From assembly GCA_018823175.1 (NCBI GenBank), contig JAHJIY010000093.1, positions 1 through 40,478 on the forward strand: 40,478 nt of DNA, written 5' to 3'. Below, piece by piece: positions 32,927 to 40,478 of the stretch. The notes below the pieces were generated by a model. It was not told the DNA's origin. It was given only the letters and a program-made list of their open reading frames with translations, and did no database searches. The DNA comes from Pseudomonadota bacterium. GTDB lineage: Bacteria > Desulfobacterota > Desulfobulbia > Desulfobulbales > JAHJIY01. A program made the translations under genes and the position numbers. The first letter of the stretch is position 1, and every line of letters begins with the position of its first letter.

Positions 32927-34363
32927 TTATTTATTTTTGACTACCACAAAGCTGTGATGGGTGTCTCGTTTGATCAGGAACAGCATGTTGTCTTTAGGTT
33001 TAATCTTGTCTAGAAGTTCGTTGTATGATTTCAGGTCTTTTATCGGCTCCTGGTTTATTTGCAGGATCAGATCACCGCGCCGTAAACCGGCATCGGCCGC
33101 CGGGGTATTGGGTTCAACGTTGGTGATCAGGATGCCGTCTTTTTCTTCAAGGTCGAGGGTTTGAGCTAATTCCGGGGTTAGTTCCTGGACGGTTATGCCT
33201 AATTTTTTGCCCTTGATTGAGGAAATCTCATTATCTGAACTGACCTCGTCTTCCTCCAGCTTGCCGATTTTCACCGTTACTTCTTTTTTGTTGCCTTTCC
33301 GGATCAAGACAAGGTCAGCCTTTACCCCGACCTCGGTTTGGGCCACCAGTGAAGGAAGTAGGCTCATTTTGGTGATTTCTTTTCCCATGTATTCAATGAT
33401 GACATCACCTTGTTTAATTCCAGCCTTGTCTGCCGGGCTGTCGGCCATTACTTCTCCGACCAGGGCACCGATTGGCCGCTTCAGGCCGAATTGTTCGGCC
33501 AGTTCGGCGCTGACATGCTGGATCATGACTCCGAGCCAGCCGCGGGTTACCTTGCCGTGCTCTTTAAGTTGTTCGATGACGTTCTGGGCCATCTTGGCCG
33601 GGATTGCAAAGCCCAGGCCGATGTTGCCGCCACTGCGACTGTAGATCATTGAATTTATGCCGACCAGTTTACCGTTGGTGTCAAAAAGTGGCCCACCGGA
33701 ATTGCCCATGTTGATCGAGGCATCGGTCTGGATGAAATTTTCATAGGGTCCACCGCCAATGGAGCGGCCTTTACCGCTGACGATTCCGGCGGTTACGGTG
33801 CTTTCGAAACCGAAGGGGTTGCCGATGGCGATGACCCAGTCGCCGACCCGTAACTTGTCTGAGTCGCCAAAGGTAGCAAATGGCAGGGGGGTCTTAGGTT
33901 CGATCTTGATCAGGGCCAGGTCTGTTTTGGGATCGCGACCAATAATTTTGGCTTCGTATTCCTCAAAATTGGTCAGGCGGACATTTATTTCATCGGCATT
34001 TTCGACCACATGGTTGTTGGTCAGGATGTAGCCGTCGGCTGAATTTATGACGCCGGATCCGAGGCTGGTTCTTTTTTGCTCCTGCTCGGGTTCGTAGCCG
34101 GGAGGCATCTGGAAATCAAAAAAGCGTTTGAAAATATCGGGAATCTCCTGACCATGATTGAATGGCAGGGCTTGATTTTTGACGACCTGAGTCGTGTAGA
34201 TATTGACGACCGTCGGTCCGAGATCTTCCGCCAGGTCGGCAAAACTGCCCGGGATGGATGATGCGGCCCGGCTTATCCCGGGAAACGATAAGATGGCTAA
34301 CAATAAGACAAAAGGTATTAGCCGGTTTAGTGGGTGAAGGGTTCTTTTCTGATTGGCATACAT
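32927..34363 (-). CDS. DegP/DegQ-type periplasmic serine protease
   Basis: This 478-residue HtrA-family protease starts at ATG behind AGGAGA. The signal peptide (about 1-34) ends FPGISRAA. The catalytic triad is His118 (TNNHVVE), Asp148 (DPKTDLALIKI) and Ser222 (INMGNSGGPLF). Two PDZ domains follow (about 265-355 and 385-475), the second opening KKLGITVQELTPELA. The family degrades and refolds misfolded envelope proteins. Two PDZ domains place it with DegP, DegQ or MucD rather than DegS. It appears to be a single gene. Confidence 0.93.
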   Translation of the reverse strand: MYANQKRTLHPLNRLIPFVLLLAILSFPGISRAASSIPGSFADLAEDLGPTVVNIYTTQVVKNQALPFNHGQEIPDIFKRFFDFQMPPGYEPEQEQKRTSLGSGVINSADGYILTNNHVVENADEINVRLTNFEEYEAKIIGRDPKTDLALIKIEPKTPLPFATFGDSDKLRVGDWVIAIGNPFGFESTVTAGIVSGKGRSIGGGPYENFIQTDASINMGNSGGPLFDTNGKLVGINSMIYSRSGGNIGLGFAIPAKMAQNVIEQLKEHGKVTRGWLGVMIQHVSAELAEQFGLKRPIGALVGEVMADSPADKAGIKQGDVIIEYMGKEITKMSLLPSLVAQTEVGVKADLVLIRKGNKKEVTVKIGKLEEDEVSSDNEISSIKGKKLGITVQELTPELAQTLDLEEKDGILITNVEPNTPAADAGLRRGDLILQINQEPIKDLKSYNELLDKIKPKDNMLFLIKRDTHHSFVVVKNK

Positions 34364-34487
34364 ATAAAATGTTCTCCTGTAAAAATGTGGTCGGTTTGGT
34401 ATTTCCGACGAGGTTCCCCCTTCTTCTTGTCGATAGTATTTTACTATAAGATCTCTTAGTTTAAAGGCAAATTTTTTTATCAGGCGG

Positions 34488-34517
34488 TTTTTCCGCAGCG
34501 GTAAGCTGCAGGAAAAA
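34488..34517. other. Stem-loop in the DegP upstream region
   Basis: TTTTTCC-GCAGC (34488-34499) pairs with GCTGC-A-GGAAAAA (34505-34517) with one bulged A. Together with the terminator at 34572 it gives this 290-base gap the look of a structured leader or small RNA. Confidence 0.45.
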
Positions 34518-34571
34518 TATAAAGGGCTCTTTATCCAGGATTAGTTCTTGTCACATATCTGATATTGTTTT

Positions 34572-34614
34572 AAGGGGTACGTTTCAACTATAATGGAATG
34601 TGCCCCTTTTTTTT
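34572..34614 (+). terminator. Intrinsic terminator upstream of the 121-residue gene
   Basis: AAGGGGTAC (34572-34580) pairs with GTGCCCCTT (34600-34608) through nine pairs including one G-U, followed by a run of T. There is no plus-strand gene before it, so it ends either a small RNA or an attenuated leader of the next gene. Confidence 0.65.
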
Positions 34615-34651
34615 ATTGGGAAAGAAAGGTGAAAATACGGGTCAGGGTGTC

Positions 34652-35017
34652 ATGGAAGAAATTGTTGATCAGCTCAGGAAGATAATAAATTTCAAGAAGA
34701 GTACCGAAGAGGGTGATGTTGTTCTGATTGTGATGGATAATCCCCAGTCTCTTCTTTACGCGGTGGTGACCGGCATTGAGCGGGACGAGTCCCGGCGCGA
34801 TGAATGGTGGCATCTGTCGCTGCAGATCCTTGCCGTCCCTCCCCAGAAAGTGGTCTGGACTTTGCGGGTCTCGCAGTTTACCGGGGAGGAAATATTCACC
34901 ATGGGCGGGGACAAAAGGTTTATTCAGGCGGTTGATTTTTCAATCCAAAAAAGCGGGCCGGTCGATGGGCCGGGCGGAGATAAAGAAGTAAAACCTAAAT
35001 TGAGAGTCGTAAAATAG
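34652..35017 (+). CDS. Conserved-looking small protein of unknown function
   Basis: This protein is 121 residues from ATG 34652. The frame is open from 34598, but that ATG lies inside the terminator stem, so the inner start is preferred. I do not recognise the family. It opens with a helical, charged stretch (MEEIVDQLRKIINFKK), followed by beta strands (DVVLIVMDNPQSLLYAVVTGIERD, WWHLSLQILAVPPQKVVWTLRV) that look like one small barrel-like domain, then FTMGGDKRFIQAVDF and a basic tail. It has no signal or membrane segment, so cytoplasmic. The composition and third-position use look like real coding sequence. Confidence 0.65.
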   Translation: MEEIVDQLRKIINFKKSTEEGDVVLIVMDNPQSLLYAVVTGIERDESRRDEWWHLSLQILAVPPQKVVWTLRVSQFTGEEIFTMGGDKRFIQAVDFSIQKSGPVDGPGGDKEVKPKLRVVK

Positions 35018-35028
35018 GTGCGTTGATT

Positions 35029-35199
35029 TCAGGCGGCTGGCATTTCCTGGTTGTAGAAGTGGGTCTCGACTTTTTCCATGGTTTTCCGATAACAGTCCGG
35101 GCAATAACCATGAGACAGCTTTTTACCTTTCAGGACGAATTGTCGGCTCCATCCTTTCTCGTCTTTTATTTTATGGCATAAGCAGCAAATGGTTTCCAT
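35029..35199 (-). CDS. 56-residue CxxC zinc-finger-like protein
   Basis: This is a short minus-strand gene with AAAGGA before the ATG. The protein carries CCLCHKIKDEKGW near the start and LSHGYCPDCYRKTME in the middle. This CxxC-KxIxDxxG-W ... SHGYCPxC pattern is the module found at the C-terminal end of some PAS, GGDEF and response-regulator proteins; here it stands alone. Four cysteines likely bind zinc. The function is unknown; a regulatory adaptor is plausible. It lies in the gap between two plus-strand genes. Confidence 0.75.
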   Translation of the reverse strand: METICCLCHKIKDEKGWSRQFVLKGKKLSHGYCPDCYRKTMEKVETHFYNQEMPAA

Positions 35200-35271
35200 G
35201 GTAGGTTCCTTTAATAGGTTGTTTTGATAATCTTATCGTCTTGTCAGGTAAAAACTTTACAAATTATTTTT

Positions 35272-36270
35272 ATGACATTTTCAGAACTGGATATTATCAG
35301 CCGGATCAGCGCAATGGTCCCCGGTCAGGGCTCTGAGGTAATCAAGGGGCTGGGAGATGATTGTGCGGTTATCCGCATGGATAACGACCGGTTATGGCTG
35401 GCAACGGCTGATACCCTGGTGGAGAATGTTCATTTCGATTATTCCTGGCATCCGCCCGGACTGCTGGGCCGCAAGACTGCCTCGGTTAATTTGAGCGATA
35501 TTGCCGGCATGGGTGGCAGGCCGTCTTTTGCCTTGTTGTCTCTGGCCTTGCCGGTTTCTGTTCAGGAAGAATGGCTGACCTTATTTATGCAGGGCTTCCT
35601 GGCGGTATTGCATGAGCACGACGCGTTATTGGTTGGTGGTGATACGGTTAAAAGCAATCATGATGCGGTTTTCTCGGTGACCGTCCTGGGGCAGATCGCT
35701 GCCGATCGGGTGTTATATCGGTCCGGCGCCAAACCGGGCGATCTAGTCTGGGTCAGCGGTGAGCTTGGGGTGGCGGCGGCTGGCCTGGAGTTATGCCGGC
35801 AGGGACGGCCTCATCCGGAAGATGAAGCCTGGCAGAAGCTGGTTTTGGCCCATCTGGACCCAACCCCGGAGGTCGAGCTTGGTCTGCTGCTGGCCGAAAG
35901 CGGCATGGTCAGCGCCATGATGGATACCTCTGACGGATTGGCTACCGATCTTGCCCATCTTTGCGAGCAAAGCGGGATCGGCTCTGAGATCATCGCGGCC
36001 AAGCTGCCGATGCCGGTGGCCATGGCCAAGGTTGCCGCTTGTCTTGGCGGGTCTGCTCTGAATTGGGCCCTGTCCGGTGGCGAAGACTATCGACTTCTTT
36101 TCACCTCTTCGCCTGATAACTCCGCTACTCTTCCCTCCCTGGTCAAGGAAAGGATGGGGCGTGAGATCTATTGTATCGGCACCATCGTCGACGGCAGCGG
36201 TGTTGTCCTGATCGACGGCAATCAACGGCGGGACATAACCTATAAAGGTTATGATCATTTCGCGAAATGA
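35272..36270 (+). CDS. thiL: Thiamine-monophosphate kinase
   Basis: This protein is 332 residues from ATG 35272; the frame is open from 35224, but ThiL proteins begin close to a FxExxII segment as here ([12 protein letters not shown]). Motifs: GDDCAVI (about 28-34), [34 protein letters not shown], and [13 protein letters not shown] (about 220). It phosphorylates thiamine phosphate to the active diphosphate. The stop overlaps the uvrB start by four bases. No other thiamine gene is near. Confidence 0.94.
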   Translation: MTFSELDIISRISAMVPGQGSEVIKGLGDDCAVIRMDNDRLWLATADTLVENVHFDYSWHPPGLLGRKTASVNLSDIAGMGGRPSFALLSLALPVSVQEEWLTLFMQGFLAVLHEHDALLVGGDTVKSNHDAVFSVTVLGQIAADRVLYRSGAKPGDLVWVSGELGVAAAGLELCRQGRPHPEDEAWQKLVLAHLDPTPEVELGLLLAESGMVSAMMDTSDGLATDLAHLCEQSGIGSEIIAAKLPMPVAMAKVAACLGGSALNWALSGGEDYRLLFTSSPDNSATLPSLVKERMGREIYCIGTIVDGSGVVLIDGNQRRDITYKGYDHFAK

Positions 36271-38282
36271 TTGCGCTGAAGAAATCTGATATGTTCAATC
36301 TTGTTTCATCATTTACCCCGGCCGGCGACCAGCCCTCCGCTATTGACCGTTTGTGCCGGGGCCTTGGACAAGGGGAGCGCGAGCAGGTTCTGCTCGGGGT
36401 TACCGGTTCGGGTAAGACTTTTACCATGGCCCAGATCATTGCCCGGGAGCAGAGGCCGACTCTGGTCATGGCGCCCAACAAGACTTTAGCGGCCCAGCTA
36501 TATTCCGAGTTCAAGGAGCTGTTTCCCGATAATGCGGTCGAATACTTTGTCAGTTATTACGACTATTATCAGCCGGAAGCCTATATCCCGCAATCCGATA
36601 CCTATATTGAAAAAGACTCGGCGATCAATGACGCGATCGACAAGATGCGTCATTCCGCCACCCGTTCTTTGTTGACCAGGCGTGACGTGATCATCGTTGC
36701 TTCGGTCTCCTGCATCTACGGCCTCGGTTCGCCCGATGAATACAAGAATATGCACCTCTTTTTGAAAAAGGGGGAGGAGTATGCGCCGGAGGAAGTAAAG
36801 CGGCGGCTTGTTCATCTTTTGTATGAGAGAAACGATATCTCCTTTCATCGGGGGACTTTCCGGGTGCGGGGTGATGTGGTGGAGATTTTCCCGGCCTATG
36901 AAGAGGAGCGGGCTATTCGGGTGGAGTTTTTCGGAGATACGATTGAGGCGATAAAAATCGTTGATCCCTTGCGCGGCAAGGTCCTCGATCAACTCGATGA
37001 ATTGACCGTATTTGCCGGCAGCCATTTTGTGACCTCCAAGGACCGGCTGCGTAAGGCGGTGGAGACCATCAAGGAGGAACTGGCTGAGAGGCTGGCTTTT
37101 TTGCAGGCGGAGAACCGGTTGCTTGAGGTTCAGCGCCTGGAGCAGCGGACTATGTTTGATCTGGAGATGATGCAGGAGCTGGGCTATTGCAGCGGCATTG
37201 AAAATTACAGCCGGCATCTGACTGGTCTGGCGCCTGGGAAACCGCCGCCGACCCTGCTTGATTATTTCCCTCCCGATTTTTTGGTTTTTATCGACGAAAG
37301 TCACGTCGGCGTGCCGCAGATCAGAGGAATGTACCGGGGGGATCGTTCCCGCAAGAATACCCTGGTCGAGTTCGGGTTTCGTTTGCCCTCCGCCCTGGAT
37401 AATCGTCCTTTGCGCTTTGAGGAGTTTGATCAGCGGGTTAATCAAATAATATATGTGTCGGCTACGCCCGGCGATTATGAATATGAGCAGGCCCAGGGGC
37501 GGGTGGTCGAGCAACTTATCCGCCCCACCGGTCTGTTGGACCCGGAGATTGAGGTCCGGCCGGCCGGGACCCAGGTTGATGATCTGCTCGATGAGATCAG
37601 GCAGCGGGTGGAACTTAAAGAGGCGGTGCTGGTCACTACTCTGACCAAGCGGATGGCCGAGGACCTGACCGAGTATTATGAAAAATTAGGGGTGCGGGTG
37701 CGATATCTCCATTCTGATATCAAGACCCTGGAGCGGATGGAGATCATCCGGGACCTTAGGCGGCAGGAGTTTGATGTCCTGGTCGGGATTAACCTGTTGC
37801 GCGAGGGGTTGGATATTCCCGAGGTTTCACTGGTGGCTATTCTGGATGCGGACAAGGAGGGTTTTTTACGCAGCGAACGCTCGCTTATCCAGACCTGTGG
37901 CCGGGCCTCCCGAAATGTCGACGGCAGAGTTATCATGTACGCTGACCGGGTGACCGACTCTATGCGCAAAACGATTGATGAGACCAGGCGTCGCCGTTTA
38001 TTGCAATTGGCCTATAATCAGGAACACGGGGTAACGCCGGCCACGATTAAATCAAGCATCAAAGATATTATGAACTCGGTTTATGAAAAGGACTATGTGA
38101 CCGTGGAACTGGCCGCAGCCGAACCGGAGACGGAGTATCATTCCCTGGTTGACCTGCGCCGGGAGATGCGGAAACTGGAAAAGGCAATGCGGGCGGCGGC
38201 TGCGGAACTCGCCTTTGAGGAGGCGGCTCGTCTGCGAGACCGCCTGAAAATTCTGAAGGACATGGAGTTGCAGTATTTGTGA
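36267..38282 (+). CDS. uvrB: Excinuclease ABC subunit B
   Basis: This 671-residue DNA-repair helicase-like subunit takes damaged DNA from UvrA and recruits UvrC. Walker A GVTGSGKT is at 44-51, the damage-probing hairpin [12 protein letters not shown] near 96-107, DESH near 343-346, and helicase motifs around [17 protein letters not shown] and [11 protein letters not shown]-terminal UVR domain (about 632-667) that contacts UvrC is complete. The ATG overlaps the thiL stop (ATGA); the second Met, eight residues in, is where many homologues start. Confidence 0.97.
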   Translation: MIALKKSDMFNLVSSFTPAGDQPSAIDRLCRGLGQGEREQVLLGVTGSGKTFTMAQIIAREQRPTLVMAPNKTLAAQLYSEFKELFPDNAVEYFVSYYDYYQPEAYIPQSDTYIEKDSAINDAIDKMRHSATRSLLTRRDVIIVASVSCIYGLGSPDEYKNMHLFLKKGEEYAPEEVKRRLVHLLYERNDISFHRGTFRVRGDVVEIFPAYEEERAIRVEFFGDTIEAIKIVDPLRGKVLDQLDELTVFAGSHFVTSKDRLRKAVETIKEELAERLAFLQAENRLLEVQRLEQRTMFDLEMMQELGYCSGIENYSRHLTGLAPGKPPPTLLDYFPPDFLVFIDESHVGVPQIRGMYRGDRSRKNTLVEFGFRLPSALDNRPLRFEEFDQRVNQIIYVSATPGDYEYEQAQGRVVEQLIRPTGLLDPEIEVRPAGTQVDDLLDEIRQRVELKEAVLVTTLTKRMAEDLTEYYEKLGVRVRYLHSDIKTLERMEIIRDLRRQEFDVLVGINLLREGLDIPEVSLVAILDADKEGFLRSERSLIQTCGRASRNVDGRVIMYADRVTDSMRKTIDETRRRRLLQLAYNQEHGVTPATIKSSIKDIMNSVYEKDYVTVELAAAEPETEYHSLVDLRREMRKLEKAMRAAAAELAFEEAARLRDRLKILKDMELQYL

Positions 38283-38354
38283 GCAGGTAAAAGACCGAAG
38301 CGTAAGGAAAACCACGGTAAGAATACTTTGGATTAATCCGTGGTGGACAATAAC

Positions 38355-38404
38355 AAAAAAAGGCCAAAGGGCAGGTGATTGCCATGCTCCTTTGGCCTTT
38401 TTTA
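38355..38404. terminator. Bidirectional terminator between uvrB and adk
   Basis: AAAAAAAGGCCAAAGG (38355-38370) pairs with CCTTTGGCCTTTTTTT, and an inner GCA/TGC extends the stem. A-run and T-run flank both sides, so it serves both convergent genes. Confidence 0.93.
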
Positions 38405-38405
38405 A

Positions 38406-38433
38406 AGCTAATAGCTAATAGCTAAATGCTCTA
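38406..38433. repeat. Short heptanucleotide run next to the adk stop
   Basis: AGCTAAT, AGCTAAT, AGCTAAA and a degenerate TGCTCTA occur head to tail between the terminator and the adk stop codon. It is a minimal example of the 7-bp arrays seen at 6657 and 31231, with a different heptamer. Confidence 0.7.
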
Positions 38434-38434
38434 A

Positions 38435-39115
38435 TTACGCCAGTTTTTCCATGATCGCCGCGCTGACCTGGTCGATTGAAGACTTGCCATCTACCGAGAT
38501 GACCTTGGTCTTGCCGCCGATGCCTTTGAAGAAGTTGACCGCAGCCATGGTGCCGGTTTTGTCGTCATAGTAGATGTCGTGACGTTTATCGATTGCCACG
38601 TCATCCTGATCGTCGGCTCGGGTGTTCAGCGCGCCGCCGCAGACCCGGCAGACCATTTTGCCGTCTTTCTCGACCGGTTTGATCGCGTCAAAGGCAATAT
38701 GATTCGGGTGGTTGTTGTCGTTAACACAGAGCCGGCGGCCGGTAATTCGAAGTTTTGCCACATCGCGCGGCAGAACAATCTCGATTACGTAATCAAGGGG
38801 GATGCCAGCGTCTTTCAGGGACTTGGCAAGGGTCTCGGCCTGGACCTTGTTACGGGGGAAGCCGTCGAGGATCCAGCCGCCTTTGCAGTCATCTTCTTTC
38901 AACCGGTCCAGGATCATCGGGATGGTGATATCGTCGGGGACCAGATCGCCGCGATCAATATATTCTTTGGCTTTTTTGCCAAGTTCGGTGCCGCCGCCGA
39001 TGTTCTTGCGGAAGATGGCGCCTGATTCGATATGAGAGAAATTGTACTTTTTCTGGATAATGGCGCCCTGGGTGCCTTTACCGCTACCGTTTGGTCCGAA
39101 AACTAGGATGTTCAT
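38435..39115 (-). CDS. adk: Adenylate kinase, metal-site type
   Basis: This 226-residue enzyme interconverts ATP, AMP and ADP. The P-loop is GPNGSGKGTQ (7-16), the AMP-site segment SGAIFRKNI (31-39) and DGFPRN (84-89). The LID region carries Cys130-x5-His136 and Cys156-x2-Cys159. This ligand set matches the zinc/cobalt/iron-binding adenylate kinases known from Desulfovibrio rather than the four-Cys LID of Bacillus. A second segment (NTRADDQDD, YYDDKTG) is as expected. It stands alone on the minus strand. Confidence 0.94.
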   Translation of the reverse strand: MNILVFGPNGSGKGTQGAIIQKKYNFSHIESGAIFRKNIGGGTELGKKAKEYIDRGDLVPDDITIPMILDRLKEDDCKGGWILDGFPRNKVQAETLAKSLKDAGIPLDYVIEIVLPRDVAKLRITGRRLCVNDNNHPNHIAFDAIKPVEKDGKMVCRVCGGALNTRADDQDDVAIDKRHDIYYDDKTGTMAAVNFFKGIGGKTKVISVDGKSSIDQVSAAIMEKLA

Positions 39116-39358
39116 GGTCGCTCCTTTTTTGGGATAATTGGTTTTAGCTGTTAAGCAAAGATGGAACTTGTAAGTTGTTTGAAAATGGCGCGAAATCAGA
39201 TTGTTGTTTCACTGTTCCGTGCAAAAAATATGGAAAATATAAACCAATTGGCCCTCAATGCCAATAGAATATATCCAGGTTTTGTGTCTGAGTGGTTTGG
39301 CTGGCTTCAGCCGATTATCGTGGGTGTTTGTAGATATGGCGGGTGTTGGAGGTGGTTG
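39116..39358. other. Non-coding region upstream of adk
   Basis: A plus-strand open frame (39161-39391) has no ribosome-binding site and unlikely composition. The adk promoter must be here, but I cannot name boxes with confidence. Confidence 0.5.
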
Positions 39359-39387
39359 GCAGAGCAACAGTCAAGGTGTTGCTCTGC
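39359..39387. terminator. Perfect 11-bp hairpin after the 38-residue ORF
   Basis: GCAGAGCAACA (39359-39369) pairs exactly with TGTTGCTCTGC (39377-39387) across a seven-base loop. It lies 25 bases past the stop of the minus-strand small ORF. No T-run follows on the minus strand. Confidence 0.55.
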
Positions 39388-39411
39388 TTGATTGCGGCAT
39401 GAAAAAAGAAA

Positions 39412-39528
39412 TTAAGTTTTGGGGTGCAGGGAACAGAATTCCTTGATCATGGCCTTGCGGGCTGTGAGATCCAGCTTGAAATAAAACGGACTCAGCATCA
39501 ATACTTTTATGGCTTCCTGTGGAGTCAT
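39412..39528 (-). CDS. 38-residue small protein
   Basis: This short minus-strand ORF starts at ATG 39528 with AAGGAAGGTGA in front, a strong ribosome site. The peptide begins MTPQEAIKVLMLSPFYFKL and continues with LTARKAMIKEFCSLHPKT, an amphipathic helical pattern without a signal or membrane segment. A hairpin follows. I do not recognise a family. The good start, sensible composition and trailing hairpin favour a real gene. Confidence 0.6.
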   Translation of the reverse strand: MTPQEAIKVLMLSPFYFKLDLTARKAMIKEFCSLHPKT

Positions 39529-39921
39529 GACGTCACCTTCCTTGGTTGTTGTTGTCTTTCTCCTTTGTTAAAACTTATCGGCAGGGAATTACCAATACTT
39601 GATTGTTTAGGTGGATTTTTTTAATCTTGTTGTTTAATTCTATATATTTGGATCTTAAGCTTAGTGACCGCTCTGAGTTGTCGTCAAAGTGATGGGCATT
39701 GGAACTCTATCTGTTATGATAAAGCTGAGTTGAGTCGTTTAACCGGCTCAAACGAAACTTATGCCCTTGTGGTATAAGTTTTGTTTGATCGGAGGGGATT
39801 ATTCCTGATACGTTATTATTTTGGATATTTTCGATAGAGGGTCTAAACTGAAATCAGGAAATTATTTGGCCGGTAGACCGGTTGTCGATTTGTTTTTAGG
39901 GTTTAAAACCAGGAGGAAGTT
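39529..39921. other. Gene-free stretch with one 54-bp element
   Basis: Apart from the repeat copy at 39723-39777, this 390-base stretch holds no ORF with a start site or clear regulatory feature. It presumably carries the promoters of the two flanking divergent small genes. Confidence 0.5.
39723..39777 (+). repeat. Solo copy of the 54-bp element
   Basis: It follows the unit order: AGCTGAGTT, stem GAGTCG/CGGCTC with loop TTTAAC, CAAACGAAACTTATG, and hairpin GCC-CTTGT-GGT. It is closest to the copy at 24384 and about 570 bases before the tandem array. Confidence 0.85.
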
Positions 39922-40176
39922 ATGGGTGATATGGTAAATAAGACGTCAGTGGTAATTTTGACAAGTCATTATCGGATAATGGGGATGATTGATTTAATGC
40001 CGGGCGCCCGGTTGACGGATTATGTCGGGGAGGCCAAGGAATTTTTCGCGGTGGTCCATGCGGAAGTGGCGGACAGGTCTACCGGCACGGTCTTGTATAC
40101 CGGTAAATTTATGAATATTAATTTGAGGAATATCGAGGTTATTTTCCCGGCTGATATGATTGAGGGGGAAAAGTAA
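39922..40176 (+). CDS. Small DUF6812-like protein
   Basis: This 84-residue protein starts with ATG behind AGGAGG. The layout (VVILTSHYRIMGMIDLMPGARLTDYV, then FFAVVHAEV, and a final NIRNIEVIFPADM-type strand) resembles the small beta-barrel-like DUF6812 proteins frequent in delta-type proteobacteria; this is recognition by pattern, not a search. No signal peptide or membrane helix. It probably stands alone. The function of the family is not known to me. Confidence 0.7.
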   Translation: MGDMVNKTSVVILTSHYRIMGMIDLMPGARLTDYVGEAKEFFAVVHAEVADRSTGTVLYTGKFMNINLRNIEVIFPADMIEGEK

Positions 40177-40210
40177 TTTCCCTTAGCTGAAAGTGATCAG
40201 CAAAGAGAAA

Positions 40211-40266
40211 ATAGTAACGAGTTTTTACCTCTTTTTACCCGTCATTTGTCATTGGTCACATGTTAC
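40211..40266. repeat. Degenerate heptanucleotide inverted array
   Basis: Four units at 7-bp spacing (CCGTCAT, TTGTCAT, TGGTCAC, ATGTTAC) face a short opposite arm AGTAACGAG. The units resemble those between trpD and trpC (AGTGACG type), so this may be a decayed relative of that array. Confidence 0.55.
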
Positions 40267-40340
40267 GTGCGGATAAATTGCTTAATGACTTGGGCTGGAG
40301 ATCAGGAAGGCTCTTTCTTTGTATGGGGTCTATATGTTAA

Positions 40341-40478
40341 AGCTGAGTTGAGCCGCAAGGCGGGTCAAACGAAACTTATACCCTTGCGGTATAAAGCTGA
40401 GTTGAGCCGCAAGGCGGGTCAAACGAAACTTATACCCTTGCGGTATAAAGCTGAGTTGAGCCGCAAGGCGGGTCAAAC
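40341..40478 (+). repeat. 54-bp tandem array running off the window
   Basis: Identical units start at 40341, 40395 and 40449, the last cut at 30 bases by the window edge. Each unit has a first stem around GAGCCGC-AAG-GCGGGTC (one G-G mismatch), a conserved CAAACGAAACTTAT box, and a perfect second hairpin TATACC-CTTGC-GGTATA. The units abut without spacers. The total length is unknown. Confidence 0.95.

Noticed and set aside
39161..39391. 76-residue plus-strand frame after adk
   Set aside because: No ribosome site, Trp/Cys-rich random-looking composition, and it covers a hairpin.
40341..40478. CRISPR array
   Set aside because: Units abut with no unique spacers, and the 54-bp period contains internal hairpins rather than repeat plus spacer.

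Overview
The window looks like a chromosomal segment of a Gram-negative, probably Desulfobacterota (Desulfobulbales-like) bacterium. This is inferred from several points. The adenylate kinase has the Cys/His metal-site pattern known from sulfate reducers. A DUF4912, GH57 branching enzyme and GlgA cluster is present. There are Tat and lipoprotein signals and an outer-membrane-type beta-barrel. Two short protein types (DUF6812-like, stand-alone CxxC) recall that phylum. I see no phage, no complete insertion sequence, no CRISPR array and no tRNA or rRNA gene.

Layout. 1-140: the tail of an unidentified ORF and a terminator. 330-5753 (+): alpha-glucan/glycogen cluster (GH13 protein, DUF4912 protein, GH57 branching enzyme, GlgA). 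5912-10080 (-): cdaA-cdaR-glmM (c-di-AMP synthesis and cell-wall precursor) followed by tlyA, with a 250-bp array of 7-bp repeats in two inverted arms between glmM and tlyA. 10613-24331 (-): an envelope/secretion region. It holds a TPR/beta-barrel protein with an Ala-rich exported protein, a two-gene GMC dehydrogenase, a three-gene exported operon headed by a 1905-residue protein with seven DUF11 repeats, and an exported MORN-repeat protein. 24891-27329: a hybrid histidine kinase with an ethylene-receptor-like membrane domain and a convergent small lipoprotein with a phospholipase A2-like CCxxHD motif. 27478-32924 (+): rpsT and trpEGDCF (no trpBA here), with another heptamer inverted array between trpD and trpC. 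32927-39115: DegP-type protease (-), a small conserved protein, a 56-residue CxxC protein (-), thiL-uvrB (+) and adk (-). 39116-40478: a sparse region with a 38-residue ORF, a DUF6812-like gene and the start of a 54-bp tandem repeat array running off the window.

Two repeat systems cut across the gene content. The first is a set of intergenic 7-bp arrays whose heptamer sequence differs between sites while the 7-bp period and, at the two large sites, the inverted-arm architecture recur (6657-6907, 31231-31333; lesser forms at 38406-38433 and 40211-40266). The second is a 54-bp two-hairpin element, solo at 24384, 24682 and 39723, partial at 23178, and tandem from 40341. Its copies differ by apparently compensatory changes in the stems. 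With the ethylene-receptor-like kinase, these are the most interesting content of the window.
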